This document shows, piece after piece, positions 26,370 to 34,585 of a stretch of 64,000 nucleotides of DNA. Every line of letters begins with the position of its first letter. Positions within the stretch are counted from its first letter, which is position 1. Source of the stretch: Alphaproteobacteria bacterium (lineage in GTDB: Bacteria > Pseudomonadota > Alphaproteobacteria > SHVR01). A program made the translations under genes and the position numbers. Location: the NCBI GenBank assembly GCA_009694185.1, contig SHVR01000001.1:1-64000 (forward strand), read 5' to 3'. The notes under the pieces were generated by a model. The model was not told where the DNA came from and ran no database searches. It saw only the letters and a program-made list of their open reading frames with translations.

Positions 26370-27446
26370 TCAGGAAGCGATCCCGAGCAGCCGCGCCGCG
26401 GTTCCGCCGAGGATCGCGATCCGCTCGTCGTCATTCAATCCGGGCGTGCCGAGCACCAGGTCGACCTCGGTGCTGGTCCACGGGAACGGGTAGTCGGTTC
26501 CCATCATGACCAGGCCGGGACCGGTTTCCGCGATCAGGTGGCGCAACGCCTCGGGCGTGAACACGATCGTGTCGAAATAGAGCTGACCATCCTTGAGATA
26601 CGCGGTCGGATTTTTCTTGGGCAACGGGCCGACCCGGTTGGGGAAGGTCCGGCACACGGCGTCCGAACGGTTGGCGTAGGACGGCAAGAAGCCGCCGCCA
26701 TGGGCGGCACAGATCTTGAGTCCGGGAAAGCGATCGAGCGTGCCTTCGAAGATCAGGTGCGACAACGCGATCGTGGTTTCGAGGGGGTTGCCGATCGTGT
26801 TCGTCAGCAGGCCGCCGCCGGCGAGCCGCCCGCTCGGCTCCAGTTCGCGCGTACCCAGCGGGTGCATGAAGACGAGCACGCCGAGTTCCTCGCATTTGGC
26901 CCAGAAGGGATGGAATTTGGGATTGGCCAATTCCTCGCCGGCGACGCTGCCGCCAACTCCGACGCCGCGAAAGCCGAGCTTTTTGACCGCGTATTCGACC
27001 TGTTCGGCGGCGATATCGGGATATTGCAATGACGCCGTTGCAAAGGCGACGAAGCGCTCGGGGTTGGCCCCGCAGAATTCGACCAAGGTCTCGTTCTGGA
27101 CCTTGATCAGTTGGGCGGCGACATCGCGCTCGGCGCGGTACCAATAGGGGTTGATGCTCAGCGCCTCGACGTCGATGCCTTGGGCGTCCATTGCCTGGAT
27201 GCGGGTGCCGGTGTCGGTCATCAGCAAGCCGGGTGCTTCGAGCGGCAGGTCGACCAGCGCCATCGCCGCCGGCACCGCGCAATGGGCGTGCACGTCGACG
27301 GTTTTGACCCGTTTGCCGTTGACCACGACCTCCCGTCGCCGCCCATGGGCGTGCGGGCCCGGCGCCGAGGCCGCGCCGGTCATGGCGCAGCCGATGAATG
27401 CGATGCCGGCCATGGTGGTCGCGAGCAGATCCCCGGTTATTGGCAT
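26370..27446 (-). CDS. Amidohydrolase, ACMSD-like decarboxylase group
   Basis: A 358-aa amidohydro_2 protein close in layout to 2-amino-3-carboxymuconate-6-semialdehyde decarboxylase. It shows TVDVHAHC (first two metal His), VFMHPLGT, CAAHGGGFLPSY with the catalytic His, and GTDYPFPW. Unusually, about 45 residues precede the first metal motif, including a hydrophobic stretch with one Cys (MAGIAFIGCAMTGAASA) that resembles a signal or lipoprotein segment. ATG 27446 has GAGGAGGGA before it, which supports that extension. A periplasmic or membrane-anchored enzyme is possible. Confidence 0.86.
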   Translation of the reverse strand: MPITGDLLATTMAGIAFIGCAMTGAASAPGPHAHGRRREVVVNGKRVKTVDVHAHCAVPAAMALVDLPLEAPGLLMTDTGTRIQAMDAQGIDVEALSINPYWYRAERDVAAQLIKVQNETLVEFCGANPERFVAFATASLQYPDIAAEQVEYAVKKLGFRGVGVGGSVAGEELANPKFHPFWAKCEELGVLVFMHPLGTRELEPSGRLAGGGLLTNTIGNPLETTIALSHLIFEGTLDRFPGLKICAAHGGGFLPSYANRSDAVCRTFPNRVGPLPKKNPTAYLKDGQLYFDTIVFTPEALRHLIAETGPGLVMMGTDYPFPWTSTEVDLVLGTPGLNDDERIAILGGTAARLLGIAS

Positions 27447-27583
27447 TGCCGTCCCTCCTCCAAGGGTATTCGGTCGGTTCGCCAGCCTACTACGCCTCGA
27501 TCCCGGCCGGCATCGGGACATTTCCTTGCCACCCGCACACCTCCGGGACTAGCGTTTCCCCGACATCCAGGGGAGGAAATCAA

Positions 27584-28519
27584 ATGTCCGTCTTCGTCAT
27601 CGGTGGCACCGGTTTCATTGGTCATCGCGTTGTCCGCCTGCTCGCCCAGCGCGGCGAGATGGTCACCTGCATGGATATCAATCCGGGTGCCCATTCATTC
27701 GCCGATCTCGGCGCCCAAGTCAGTTCGGTGCGGGGCGACGTCACCCAGTTCGACGATGTCATGGCCCAGATGACCAAGGCGCGGCCGGAGCGGGTGATCA
27801 ATCTCTCCTACTTTATCGGCTCCGACCATGCGCCGCATGTGGCGATGAAACTCAATATCCTCGGCATGGACAACTGCTTCGAGGCGGCGCGTTTGCTGAA
27901 CGTGAAGCACACCATGTATGCCAGCTCGCTGGCCGTGAACGGCAAGCAGACTCATTACGGTAACCGCCCGGTGACCGAGACGGACGAGGTGCATGGCGAA
28001 TACCAATATGCCAAGCACAAGATCGTCAATGAATGGCAGGCGCAGGACTACACGGAAAAATTCGGCATGCTGATCACCGGCATCCGCCCCGCCAACGTTA
28101 CCGGCCCGGACAAGGTGCGCGGATCGGTCGATCACGTGAATATCATCACCGAGCCAGCGCGCGGCAACCCGATCAGTTTCCCGTTCAAGGATGCCATGCG
28201 CAGCCCGATCCATGTCGACGACATCGCGGAGGTGTTCGCCCGCGTGCTGATGAGCGAGAAACCGCAATACCGGATCTACAATTCCGGCGGTACCGGCATC
28301 AGCCTGGGCGAAATCGCCGACATCGTCGGCGGCTATCTGCCTGGGGCCGGGATCAGCTTCGACAAGGACACCGGCGGCAAGGAGGCCTCCGGCAACTATT
28401 TGATCGACAATGCCCGGCTGGTGCGGGAGTTCGGCGTGCAGTACCGCCCCTACCATGAGCGCGTTCTCCAGATCATCAACGACGTGCGCCGCGACAAGGG
28501 CCTGCCGCCACTCAGGTAA
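27584..28519 (+). CDS. NAD-dependent epimerase/dehydratase family protein
   Basis: A 311-aa extended SDR. It has MSVFVIGGTGFIGHRVVRLLAQRG (GxxGxxG), the acidic residue in CMDINPG suggesting NAD preference, MYASSLAVNG and the YAKHK (YxxxK) catalytic motif. SPIHVDDIAEVFARVL and NSGGTGISLGEIADIVGGYLP lie in the substrate half. ATG 27584 follows GGGGAGGAAAT. The neighbours are catabolic, so a role in modifying a sugar acid or hydroxy acid is more likely than cell-envelope sugar synthesis. It may be co-transcribed with the CoA-transferase that follows. Confidence 0.91.
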   Translation: MSVFVIGGTGFIGHRVVRLLAQRGEMVTCMDINPGAHSFADLGAQVSSVRGDVTQFDDVMAQMTKARPERVINLSYFIGSDHAPHVAMKLNILGMDNCFEAARLLNVKHTMYASSLAVNGKQTHYGNRPVTETDEVHGEYQYAKHKIVNEWQAQDYTEKFGMLITGIRPANVTGPDKVRGSVDHVNIITEPARGNPISFPFKDAMRSPIHVDDIAEVFARVLMSEKPQYRIYNSGGTGISLGEIADIVGGYLPGAGISFDKDTGGKEASGNYLIDNARLVREFGVQYRPYHERVLQIINDVRRDKGLPPLR

Positions 28520-28603
28520 TGTCGGCGGCGAGTGAGGGCGGTGGGGCTTGAGGCGAGCCCGAATGCTGTAGAGTGGGGCCGGTCGACATCGGAGAAGCGT
28601 GCC

Positions 28604-29758
28604 ATGAATCTCAGTCTTGACGGCGTTCGTGTGTTGGAGCTGGCGCGCTACCAGGCGGGTCCGCGCGGTGGCATGATCATGTCCGACCTGGGCGCCGAGG
28701 TAATCAAGATCGAGCGGCTGGGCGGCGAGGAGACCCGCAAGAATCCCCCCATCGTGCGCGGTCAGAGCGTCTACTTCTCGGTGTACAACCGCGGCAAGAA
28801 GAGCCTATGCCTGGATATGCGCCAGGAGCGCGGCAAGGCGATCTTCGCCGATCTGGTGTCGCGGTCGGACATGGTCCTGGAGAACTTTCGGCCGGGCGTG
28901 ATGCAAGCCATGGGCTTCGCCTACGAGCAGCTTCGCGCTCTCAAGCAGGACATCATCCTGGTGTCGGTGTCGGGCTTCGGCCAATACGGACCCTATATCG
29001 ATCGTCCGGCCTTCGACCCGCTCGGCCAGGCGATGAGCGGCCTGATGGCGTTGACCGGACAACCGGTGGGTCGGCCGGTCGGCACCGCCTCATCGGTGGT
29101 CGACCGCTATACCGCGTTACACGCGACCATCGGCGCGTTGGCGGCACTCAGGCACCGCGACCGCACGGGCGAGGGGCAGCTGGTCGATGTCTGCTTGTTG
29201 GATTCCGCGCTGACCATGGTCGAGATCCCCATGTCCTACTATCTCGCCACCGGCGAGGAAGGCGGCGAAGGTGGCCGGCCGCCCTACCGGGCCAAGGATG
29301 GCTGGGTGGTGATCGCGGCCACTGGTCGCGACATGGTAGGGCGGCTGATGGCGCTCGTCTCGGGCGACGCCGCCCCGGCGGATGCCGGACCGATCAATAG
29401 CGCGGCCGGCGCCGGCGATGAGCGCCGCAAGCGCCTCGATGCCTGGTGCGCCGATCGCACCGTCGACCAAATTGTCGCCCTGTTACTCGACGCGGGTGTG
29501 CCGGTGGCGCCTGTCCGCACCATTCCGGAAGCGACAAGGGATCCGCATCTCTGGGCGCGCGAGATGCTGGTGAAGATGCCCGACCCGGTCGCCGGCGAGA
29601 TGTACCTGCCGGGTGCCACGGTGAAGATGTCGCGGACGCCGGGCAAGCCGGGCCCGGTGCCGACGCCGGGCCAGCACACCGACGAGCTGCTCACACAACT
29701 GCTGGGCTATGACGGGGCAATGCTGGCCGAGCTGCGCGCGGCCAAGGTGATCGGATAA
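28604..29758 (+). CDS. CoA transferase, CaiB/BaiF (family III)
   Basis: A 384-aa class III CoA-transferase. It has LDGVRVLELARYQAGPRGGMIMSDLGAEVIKIE and FRPGVMQAMGFAYEQLRAL, then ILVSVSGFGQYGPYIDRPAFDPLGQAMSGLMALTG with the likely catalytic Asp. VCLLDSALTMVEIPMSYYLATG and LPGATVKMSRTPGKPG are conserved late blocks. ATG 28604 follows GGAGAAGC. It is distinct from the CoA-transferase at 15276, so two acids can probably be activated by this region. It ends four bases before a convergent amidohydrolase. Confidence 0.93.
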   Translation: MNLSLDGVRVLELARYQAGPRGGMIMSDLGAEVIKIERLGGEETRKNPPIVRGQSVYFSVYNRGKKSLCLDMRQERGKAIFADLVSRSDMVLENFRPGVMQAMGFAYEQLRALKQDIILVSVSGFGQYGPYIDRPAFDPLGQAMSGLMALTGQPVGRPVGTASSVVDRYTALHATIGALAALRHRDRTGEGQLVDVCLLDSALTMVEIPMSYYLATGEEGGEGGRPPYRAKDGWVVIAATGRDMVGRLMALVSGDAAPADAGPINSAAGAGDERRKRLDAWCADRTVDQIVALLLDAGVPVAPVRTIPEATRDPHLWAREMLVKMPDPVAGEMYLPGATVKMSRTPGKPGPVPTPGQHTDELLTQLLGYDGAMLAELRAAKVIG

Positions 29759-29762
29759 CCGT

Positions 29763-30605
29763 TCAAGCCTTCGACGGCGACCAGTCATAGACCCGCTGTA
29801 GGGTCGCACCCATCAGGGCGGTCCGGTCGCTGTCGGACAGGCGGTCGGTGACGCGAAACGACTCGACCCCCTGCTGGTATGTCAGCAACTCGACCGCTCG
29901 GGTCCAGTCGGTCCCCCACATACAGCGATCGAAGCCAAAGGCGTCGAAGATGCGCCCGAGCGGATCCCACAAGTCCATGTAGGGGAAAGGCTCGTGCGAC
30001 AGCGTGCAGGCGCCGGTGATTTTCACCACGATGTTGGCGTGGGCCGCCAAGCCCAGCAGCTTCGGGAGATCGGCGAACGGCGCCGTTGGGGCTGGCCGCT
30101 CGAACGGTTGTTGCAGCCCGAGATGGTCGATCACCAGCATCGTGCCGGGGTTTCGGGCCGCGAGCTGCCCGGCCTGCTCCAGGCGCCCCCAACACAAGAG
30201 GTTGACCGGGAGGGAGTGTCTGGCGGCGGCGGCCAGCACACGGCTGATGCCGGGGTCGGCGGCGTCGGTCGAAACACCTCTTGTCATCATGATCCGGATA
30301 GCGACCGCGCCCTTGGTCGCCGCCCAATCGGCGATCGTATCGACCACCCCGGGATCGCTCGGATCGACCGGTTTGATCAACGCGAACCGGCCGGGATGAG
30401 CCCCGTGAACCTCGATGGCGTAGCTGGCGTCGTAGCGGTACATGGTAAACGGCGAGACCAGCAGCGCGCCGTCGACACCGGCGGCGTCCATGGCCGCCAC
30501 CATGTCGTTGCCCGTGACCTCGGGCGGGCCATGCAGGACGGCGGCCCAGGGGCGGCCTGGGCGGTCGCGTTCGTAGGCGTGAACCTGGGCATCGATCGTC
30601 AGCAT
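29763..30605 (-). CDS. Amidohydrolase family protein (amidohydro_2 type)
   Basis: A 280-aa amidohydrolase. MLTIDAQVHAYERDRPGRPW holds the first metal motif, LLVSPFTMYRYD and GAVAIRIMMTRG are internal strands, VIDHLGLQQPF holds a later His, and CMWGTDWTRAVE holds the last Asp. The overall order matches the protein at 24478. ATG 30605 follows GGGGGGAGGC. It lies 34 bases downstream of the MBL hydrolase gene on the same strand, so the two may be co-transcribed. The substrate is unknown. Confidence 0.87.
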   Translation of the reverse strand: MLTIDAQVHAYERDRPGRPWAAVLHGPPEVTGNDMVAAMDAAGVDGALLVSPFTMYRYDASYAIEVHGAHPGRFALIKPVDPSDPGVVDTIADWAATKGAVAIRIMMTRGVSTDAADPGISRVLAAAARHSLPVNLLCWGRLEQAGQLAARNPGTMLVIDHLGLQQPFERPAPTAPFADLPKLLGLAAHANIVVKITGACTLSHEPFPYMDLWDPLGRIFDAFGFDRCMWGTDWTRAVELLTYQQGVESFRVTDRLSDSDRTALMGATLQRVYDWSPSKA

Positions 30606-30639
30606 GACTGCCAGCCTCCCCCCCTAACCGATGGCATTA

Positions 30640-31512
30640 TTACCGCTTGAACCGGTAATGGAATCGATCGCCATCCGCCGTCACCAACCCCATCGTCGGC
30701 GCCGGGAAGTGGATCGGCAGGAGCAGAGTATCGCTATCCGCGACCGAGGACAAAAACCTCCGGCGCGATACCGCCGCCTCCTTCGGATCCCAGTCAACCC
30801 CAGGCGACCAATCGAGCTCCCGGCACTGGATCGCGTGGTGCATCATGTCCCCGGTCACCACCGCGCGCTGGCCGCGCGAGGAAATATTGACGCAGCAATG
30901 GCAGGGCGAGTGACCCGGCGTCGGCGTCAAGGTGATGGTGTCATCGAGCGCGTAATCGTCATCCACCAGCAGCGCCTGCTTGGCTTCCACGATCGGCAAG
31001 CAGTTGTCCCGGAATACGGTGCCAGGCGGATTGGCGCCCCGCGCGTGCTCCGCCTCCCAGGCCGCGTATTCCTTCTTGTGGAACACGTATTTGGCATTCG
31101 GGAATGTCGGCACCCACCGCCCGTCGCGCAAGGTCGTGTTCCAGCCCGTGTGGTCGATATGGAGATGCGTGCAAAACACGTAATCCACTTGCTCGAAGCC
31201 GACGCCCAGGGCGAACAGCTCTTTGCGCCAGCGCTCCTTGCCGGGGAAATCGAACGGTGGCGGATGGCCTTTGTCCTCGCCGGTGCAGGTGTCCACCAGG
31301 ATGGTGTGGCGCGGCGTGCGGACCACGAAGGTCTGGTAGGTGATGAACATCATGCCCAACACCGGGTCGAACACCTCCGGCTCCATCACCGGCAGATGCC
31401 GGTTGAAGGTGGCCTCATCGTAGGCCGGAAAGAAATCCTGCGGCCGCCGCCACGGCCCTTCGCGTTCGATCACCGCGTCGATGGTGATGTCGCCGATCCT
31501 GATCTGTCGCAT
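30640..31512 (-). CDS. MBL-fold metallo-hydrolase
   Basis: A 290-aa metallo-beta-lactamase-fold hydrolase. It has the zinc motif CTHLHIDHTGW (HxHxDH), a downstream His in PTPGHSPCH and the metal-bridging Asp in VVTGDMMHHAIQ. VVRTPRHTILVDTCTGED is the typical strand before the metal site. The protein resembles lactonase and quorum-quenching-type MBL enzymes, but that is only by layout. The start at 31512 follows GGGGGAAG; the track start at 31548 adds 12 unrelated residues. Confidence 0.9.
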   Translation of the reverse strand: MRQIRIGDITIDAVIEREGPWRRPQDFFPAYDEATFNRHLPVMEPEVFDPVLGMMFITYQTFVVRTPRHTILVDTCTGEDKGHPPPFDFPGKERWRKELFALGVGFEQVDYVFCTHLHIDHTGWNTTLRDGRWVPTFPNAKYVFHKKEYAAWEAEHARGANPPGTVFRDNCLPIVEAKQALLVDDDYALDDTITLTPTPGHSPCHCCVNISSRGQRAVVTGDMMHHAIQCRELDWSPGVDWDPKEAAVSRRRFLSSVADSDTLLLPIHFPAPTMGLVTADGDRFHYRFKR

Positions 31513-31618
31513 GGCTGCTTCCCCCGGGTGACCCGCCCAGCGTATCAAACGCCAGCCGGCGCGAACAGGCCCCGAGGCTGCCAGCGGGGGATGGTATTAT
31601 TTCACGCGCGTGACGGAT

Positions 31619-33304
31619 TTATCGGCGCCAGACCCGGGCGAACGCGCGCAGCTTGGCTCTCAGGTCGAGCCACTCGTCCGACAAGGCGTCGAGAAATTGC
31701 GACAGCCGAGCGGATTTCTTGACCGTGTAGAGCGTCAGAATCGTCACCGGCGCGAGTACCACCGCGAACAGCAGCAATTTCACGCCCGGTGGCTCGCCCG
31801 CCCAGTCGAATAGGTTCATGCCGAGAAGCCCCGTGGTCACGGTGCCGATCAGGCCGAAGGTGGTGACGACGGTCAAGCGGACCATGCTGCCGTTCTGCCG
31901 CCGCAACGTCTCGTTTTCCAGGTAGACGCTCATGTCCTCCAGCTCCTGGCGCACGTCGGCGTACAGGCGGTCGAGGCCGAGATGGCTCCGGCATAACTCG
32001 AACAAGGTGCGATTCTGGGCCTGCTCGCTCACCTCGTGGAACCAGTAGCGGTGGGTGAAGCGGAGGAAGGTCTCGAGGGCAGCCCGGGTTTGGCGGTGGA
32101 AGGCGCGCACGCTCGATGCATTGGCGACATCGAGTTGGCTCACCGTGAGCGCCAGTCTGTTGGTGAACATCAGCAGGGCGGCACGGTGAAAATGGGCGAT
32201 CAGAAACAGCAGGAAATGCTGGTGCCGGAAACGGCCGAGATAGCCCCGCCCGGTGTCCATATGCACCCGATTACCGGCATCCCCGGTCACCACGAAGGTA
32301 TAGCCCGAGACGGAATAGCGGGTGGCGGTCCAGTCGACCCCCGCCCCGGCCGCCTCGTACACGTCGAAGGGGTGCTTGGCCTCTAGGGCGGCCAGGTCAC
32401 GATCGGCCTCCGGCGAAGGTTGGCCTTTGTCGGCGCCTTTCGCCATCGCCAGCCGGACATGATCGGCGCCGGTGAGCTGTCGCGGGTCGGTCATGGCGAG
32501 ATAGGCCATCAACGGCATGCGGTAATATTCGAGCAGGCGGTAGCGAAGAGCGCCCGCGCGGTCGGACTGGTGCAGCACCAAGGGGCGCATGAGATAATCC
32601 CAATGGGCGGCGATGGCGGGCGCGCGGTGCGTGCCGACGAACGCCAGGAACTTGGCGCGGCTGTCATAGTCCGAGGCGGCCAGCACCTCACCCGTGGGCG
32701 ATAGCCATTCGGCCCGCACCGGGCAGTGGCCGCCGCGACCGTCGCCTTCCCAGTAGGCGGGATAGGCACGGCCGATCCGGAACATCGCCTCCTCGGCCAC
32801 GCTGAGCGGCAAGTCTTCGGCAAAAATCTCGATCGCCAGCATGGCAATGTCGATGTCGAAAAAGAAGTAGAGATCGACATGCGCGACCTCGAATCGCACC
32901 GGCGCCGTGTCGGGCGCGAGCGTCACGCTGAGCGCCGCGACGTCGGATCGGCGCATGACGCGGATCGGGCTTTCGCCATAGCCGCGCCGGACCGACTTGC
33001 CGATCCCCTGCCCATAGAGGAAGCGCTGCACCGGCGGCAGGAAGGTCACGAACTCGTTGTAGTGCCGCTCCTCGAAGGTGCCCGGGTCGCTGGCGAACTC
33101 GTCCTCCACCGCGCGCCACGGATTGCCTGTCTCGCCCACCGCGAGCAAAGCGCCGTGATCCGTCGCGCCGGCGCCTTCGGCCAGGGGAAGAAGATGCACG
33201 GGCCACAGCAGGATCTGACGGAAATGCTTGACGCGCTTTTCCGGCGCGTGCCCGGGAACGGACTCGCCACCCGCGTCGGCAGTCGTTCGAACCGTATCGT
33301 TCAT
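31619..33304 (-). CDS. CorA-like membrane protein with large N-terminal domain
   Basis: A 561-aa protein whose end resembles the CorA metal-transporter family. A helix leads into GLLGMNLFDW, which contains the GMN selectivity motif, followed by a second helix (LLLFAVVLAPVTILTLYTV) and a basic tail. Upstream of it lies a long helical segment (HRQTRAALETFLRFTHRYW), as expected for the CorA funnel. Residues 1 to about 350 are acidic and do not resemble the standard CorA domain. I chose ATG 33304; the track frame from 33379 adds an unconvincing 25 residues. Mg2+ or another divalent cation transport is inferred only. Confidence 0.72.
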   Translation of the reverse strand: MNDTVRTTADAGGESVPGHAPEKRVKHFRQILLWPVHLLPLAEGAGATDHGALLAVGETGNPWRAVEDEFASDPGTFEERHYNEFVTFLPPVQRFLYGQGIGKSVRRGYGESPIRVMRRSDVAALSVTLAPDTAPVRFEVAHVDLYFFFDIDIAMLAIEIFAEDLPLSVAEEAMFRIGRAYPAYWEGDGRGGHCPVRAEWLSPTGEVLAASDYDSRAKFLAFVGTHRAPAIAAHWDYLMRPLVLHQSDRAGALRYRLLEYYRMPLMAYLAMTDPRQLTGADHVRLAMAKGADKGQPSPEADRDLAALEAKHPFDVYEAAGAGVDWTATRYSVSGYTFVVTGDAGNRVHMDTGRGYLGRFRHQHFLLFLIAHFHRAALLMFTNRLALTVSQLDVANASSVRAFHRQTRAALETFLRFTHRYWFHEVSEQAQNRTLFELCRSHLGLDRLYADVRQELEDMSVYLENETLRRQNGSMVRLTVVTTFGLIGTVTTGLLGMNLFDWAGEPPGVKLLLFAVVLAPVTILTLYTVKKSARLSQFLDALSDEWLDLRAKLRAFARVWRR

Positions 33305-33442
33305 GAGCCACCGGGGGCTGAAGTGACACCGGGCACGCCGGCAATTTCCACCGCGGAGCAGTCGATGCAAATCTAGCACGTTTCATGGGGCGGGATGCGA
33401 CCATAGGCGGGTTGGCGACCGCGTGGCCGCCACGGCGTGTCG

Positions 33443-34114
33443 TTATGCGGGGCTTCGGCGCCATAGCCATCCCGCGACCGCGAGCGCCGCGGCCGCGCCA
33501 AACATTTGGGCGACAATGAAGAGGGGCACGCCGGCCCAGGCGATGCCTGCGAATGTGTCGGAGAGCGCGCGGGCGATCGTCACGGCGGGATTTGCGAACG
33601 ATGTCGATGCGGTGAACCAATAGGCGGCGGTTATGTAGAGCCCGACGGCATGGGGCAAGGCGGACGGTGCGCGCGCTACGCAACCAAAAATGGTCAGCAG
33701 AAGGCCGAAACTGGCTATGAATTCCGCAAACCACTGTGCCGGGCCCGCGCGGACGGTCGTGGAAAGCTGGAGGATCGGCAGGTCGAACATCAAATGCGCC
33801 GACCAGACGCCGAGAACTGCGCCGGCCAATTGCGCCCCGACATAGAGCCCCAGCGCTCGGGCCGCCAATTCGCCCCGCAGCGCAAACGCCAAACTGACGG
33901 CCGGGTTGAAATGCGCGCCCGAGATTGGGCCGAAGATCACGATCAGGACGACCAGGATCGCCCCGGTCGGAAAGGTATTACCGAGCAGGGCGAGCGCCGC
34001 GTTTCCGCCCGCGAGCTTGGCACCCATGATGCCGGAGCCGACGACTGTCGCGAGCAGAAAGGCCGACCCAAGAAACTCGGCCGCGAGACGATGGGACAGC
34101 GGTGCGGCAATCAT
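33443..34114 (-). CDS. Aquaporin (MIP family)
   Basis: A 223-aa six-helix channel with both half-helix motifs, HFNPAVS and FANPAVT, and the usual N-terminal LAAEFLGSAFLLATVVGSGIM. The position before the second NPA box reads TASTSFANPAVTIARALSDTF. A hydrophobic Ser/Phe combination rather than a His-Cys-Arg filter suggests a solute channel of the glycerol or arsenite-permeable type. It could instead be an AqpZ-like water channel. ATG 34114 is chosen over a longer track frame that lacks hydrophobic character. An 18-bp palindrome lies about 90 bases upstream. Confidence 0.9.
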   Translation of the reverse strand: MIAAPLSHRLAAEFLGSAFLLATVVGSGIMGAKLAGGNAALALLGNTFPTGAILVVLIVIFGPISGAHFNPAVSLAFALRGELAARALGLYVGAQLAGAVLGVWSAHLMFDLPILQLSTTVRAGPAQWFAEFIASFGLLLTIFGCVARAPSALPHAVGLYITAAYWFTASTSFANPAVTIARALSDTFAGIAWAGVPLFIVAQMFGAAAALAVAGWLWRRSPA

Positions 34115-34585
34115 GCGGCTCCCTTGTCGCCGGGGCTCGCCTTGTGCCGTCGCGATGCACCCGACATATGGCCGATGTTCCGAAGATTGTTGCCCGGCGC
34201 CATGGCGTCGATCGACGCCAAGGGCAGGTTCCGCCGGCCGCGTTATGGCAGACGGTAAAAATAAAATCCACCGCCAGCGCGCCGGGTACCGCGAACATGT
34301 CCCAGCGCTTCGGTGTTGTACTTTTCCCGGGTCATGGCGACAGTGTTCGCCTTGGCCCTGCCGGCGCGTGACAAACCGGCATCGAGCGAGTATAGTGATT
34401 ATAGAAAGTGATTGCGCCACGCGGTGTCAGTCGACTGTAGTTTATTTTTTGTGTTTCTCATGTTTTCAAAGCCTTATTGGGTTTGCTTTGCCTTTGATTG
34501 GGATCGGTCATTGCGATAACTGGAAATTCGAGGGTCATGGCGGTCGCCCTTTAAGGCCCTCGGCCAGGTGGGAAGGAGACAGACA
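34115..34585. other. Divergent intergenic region between aquaporin and SMP-30 genes
   Basis: No gene is supportable in these 471 bases. The longer frames here are low-complexity Arg/Ala shadows. Notable contents are the perfect 18-bp palindrome at 34203 and, from about 34381 to 34510, a stretch clearly richer in A+T than its surroundings (containing TTTATTTTTTGTG), which may hold promoters. Confidence 0.6.
34203..34220. promoter_or_regulatory. Perfect 18-bp palindrome upstream of the aquaporin gene
   Basis: TGGCGTCGATCGACGCCA is a complete, gap-free palindrome. Its form suggests a dimeric repressor operator for one of the flanking genes. Nothing in the window identifies the cognate regulator. 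Confidence 0.4.
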
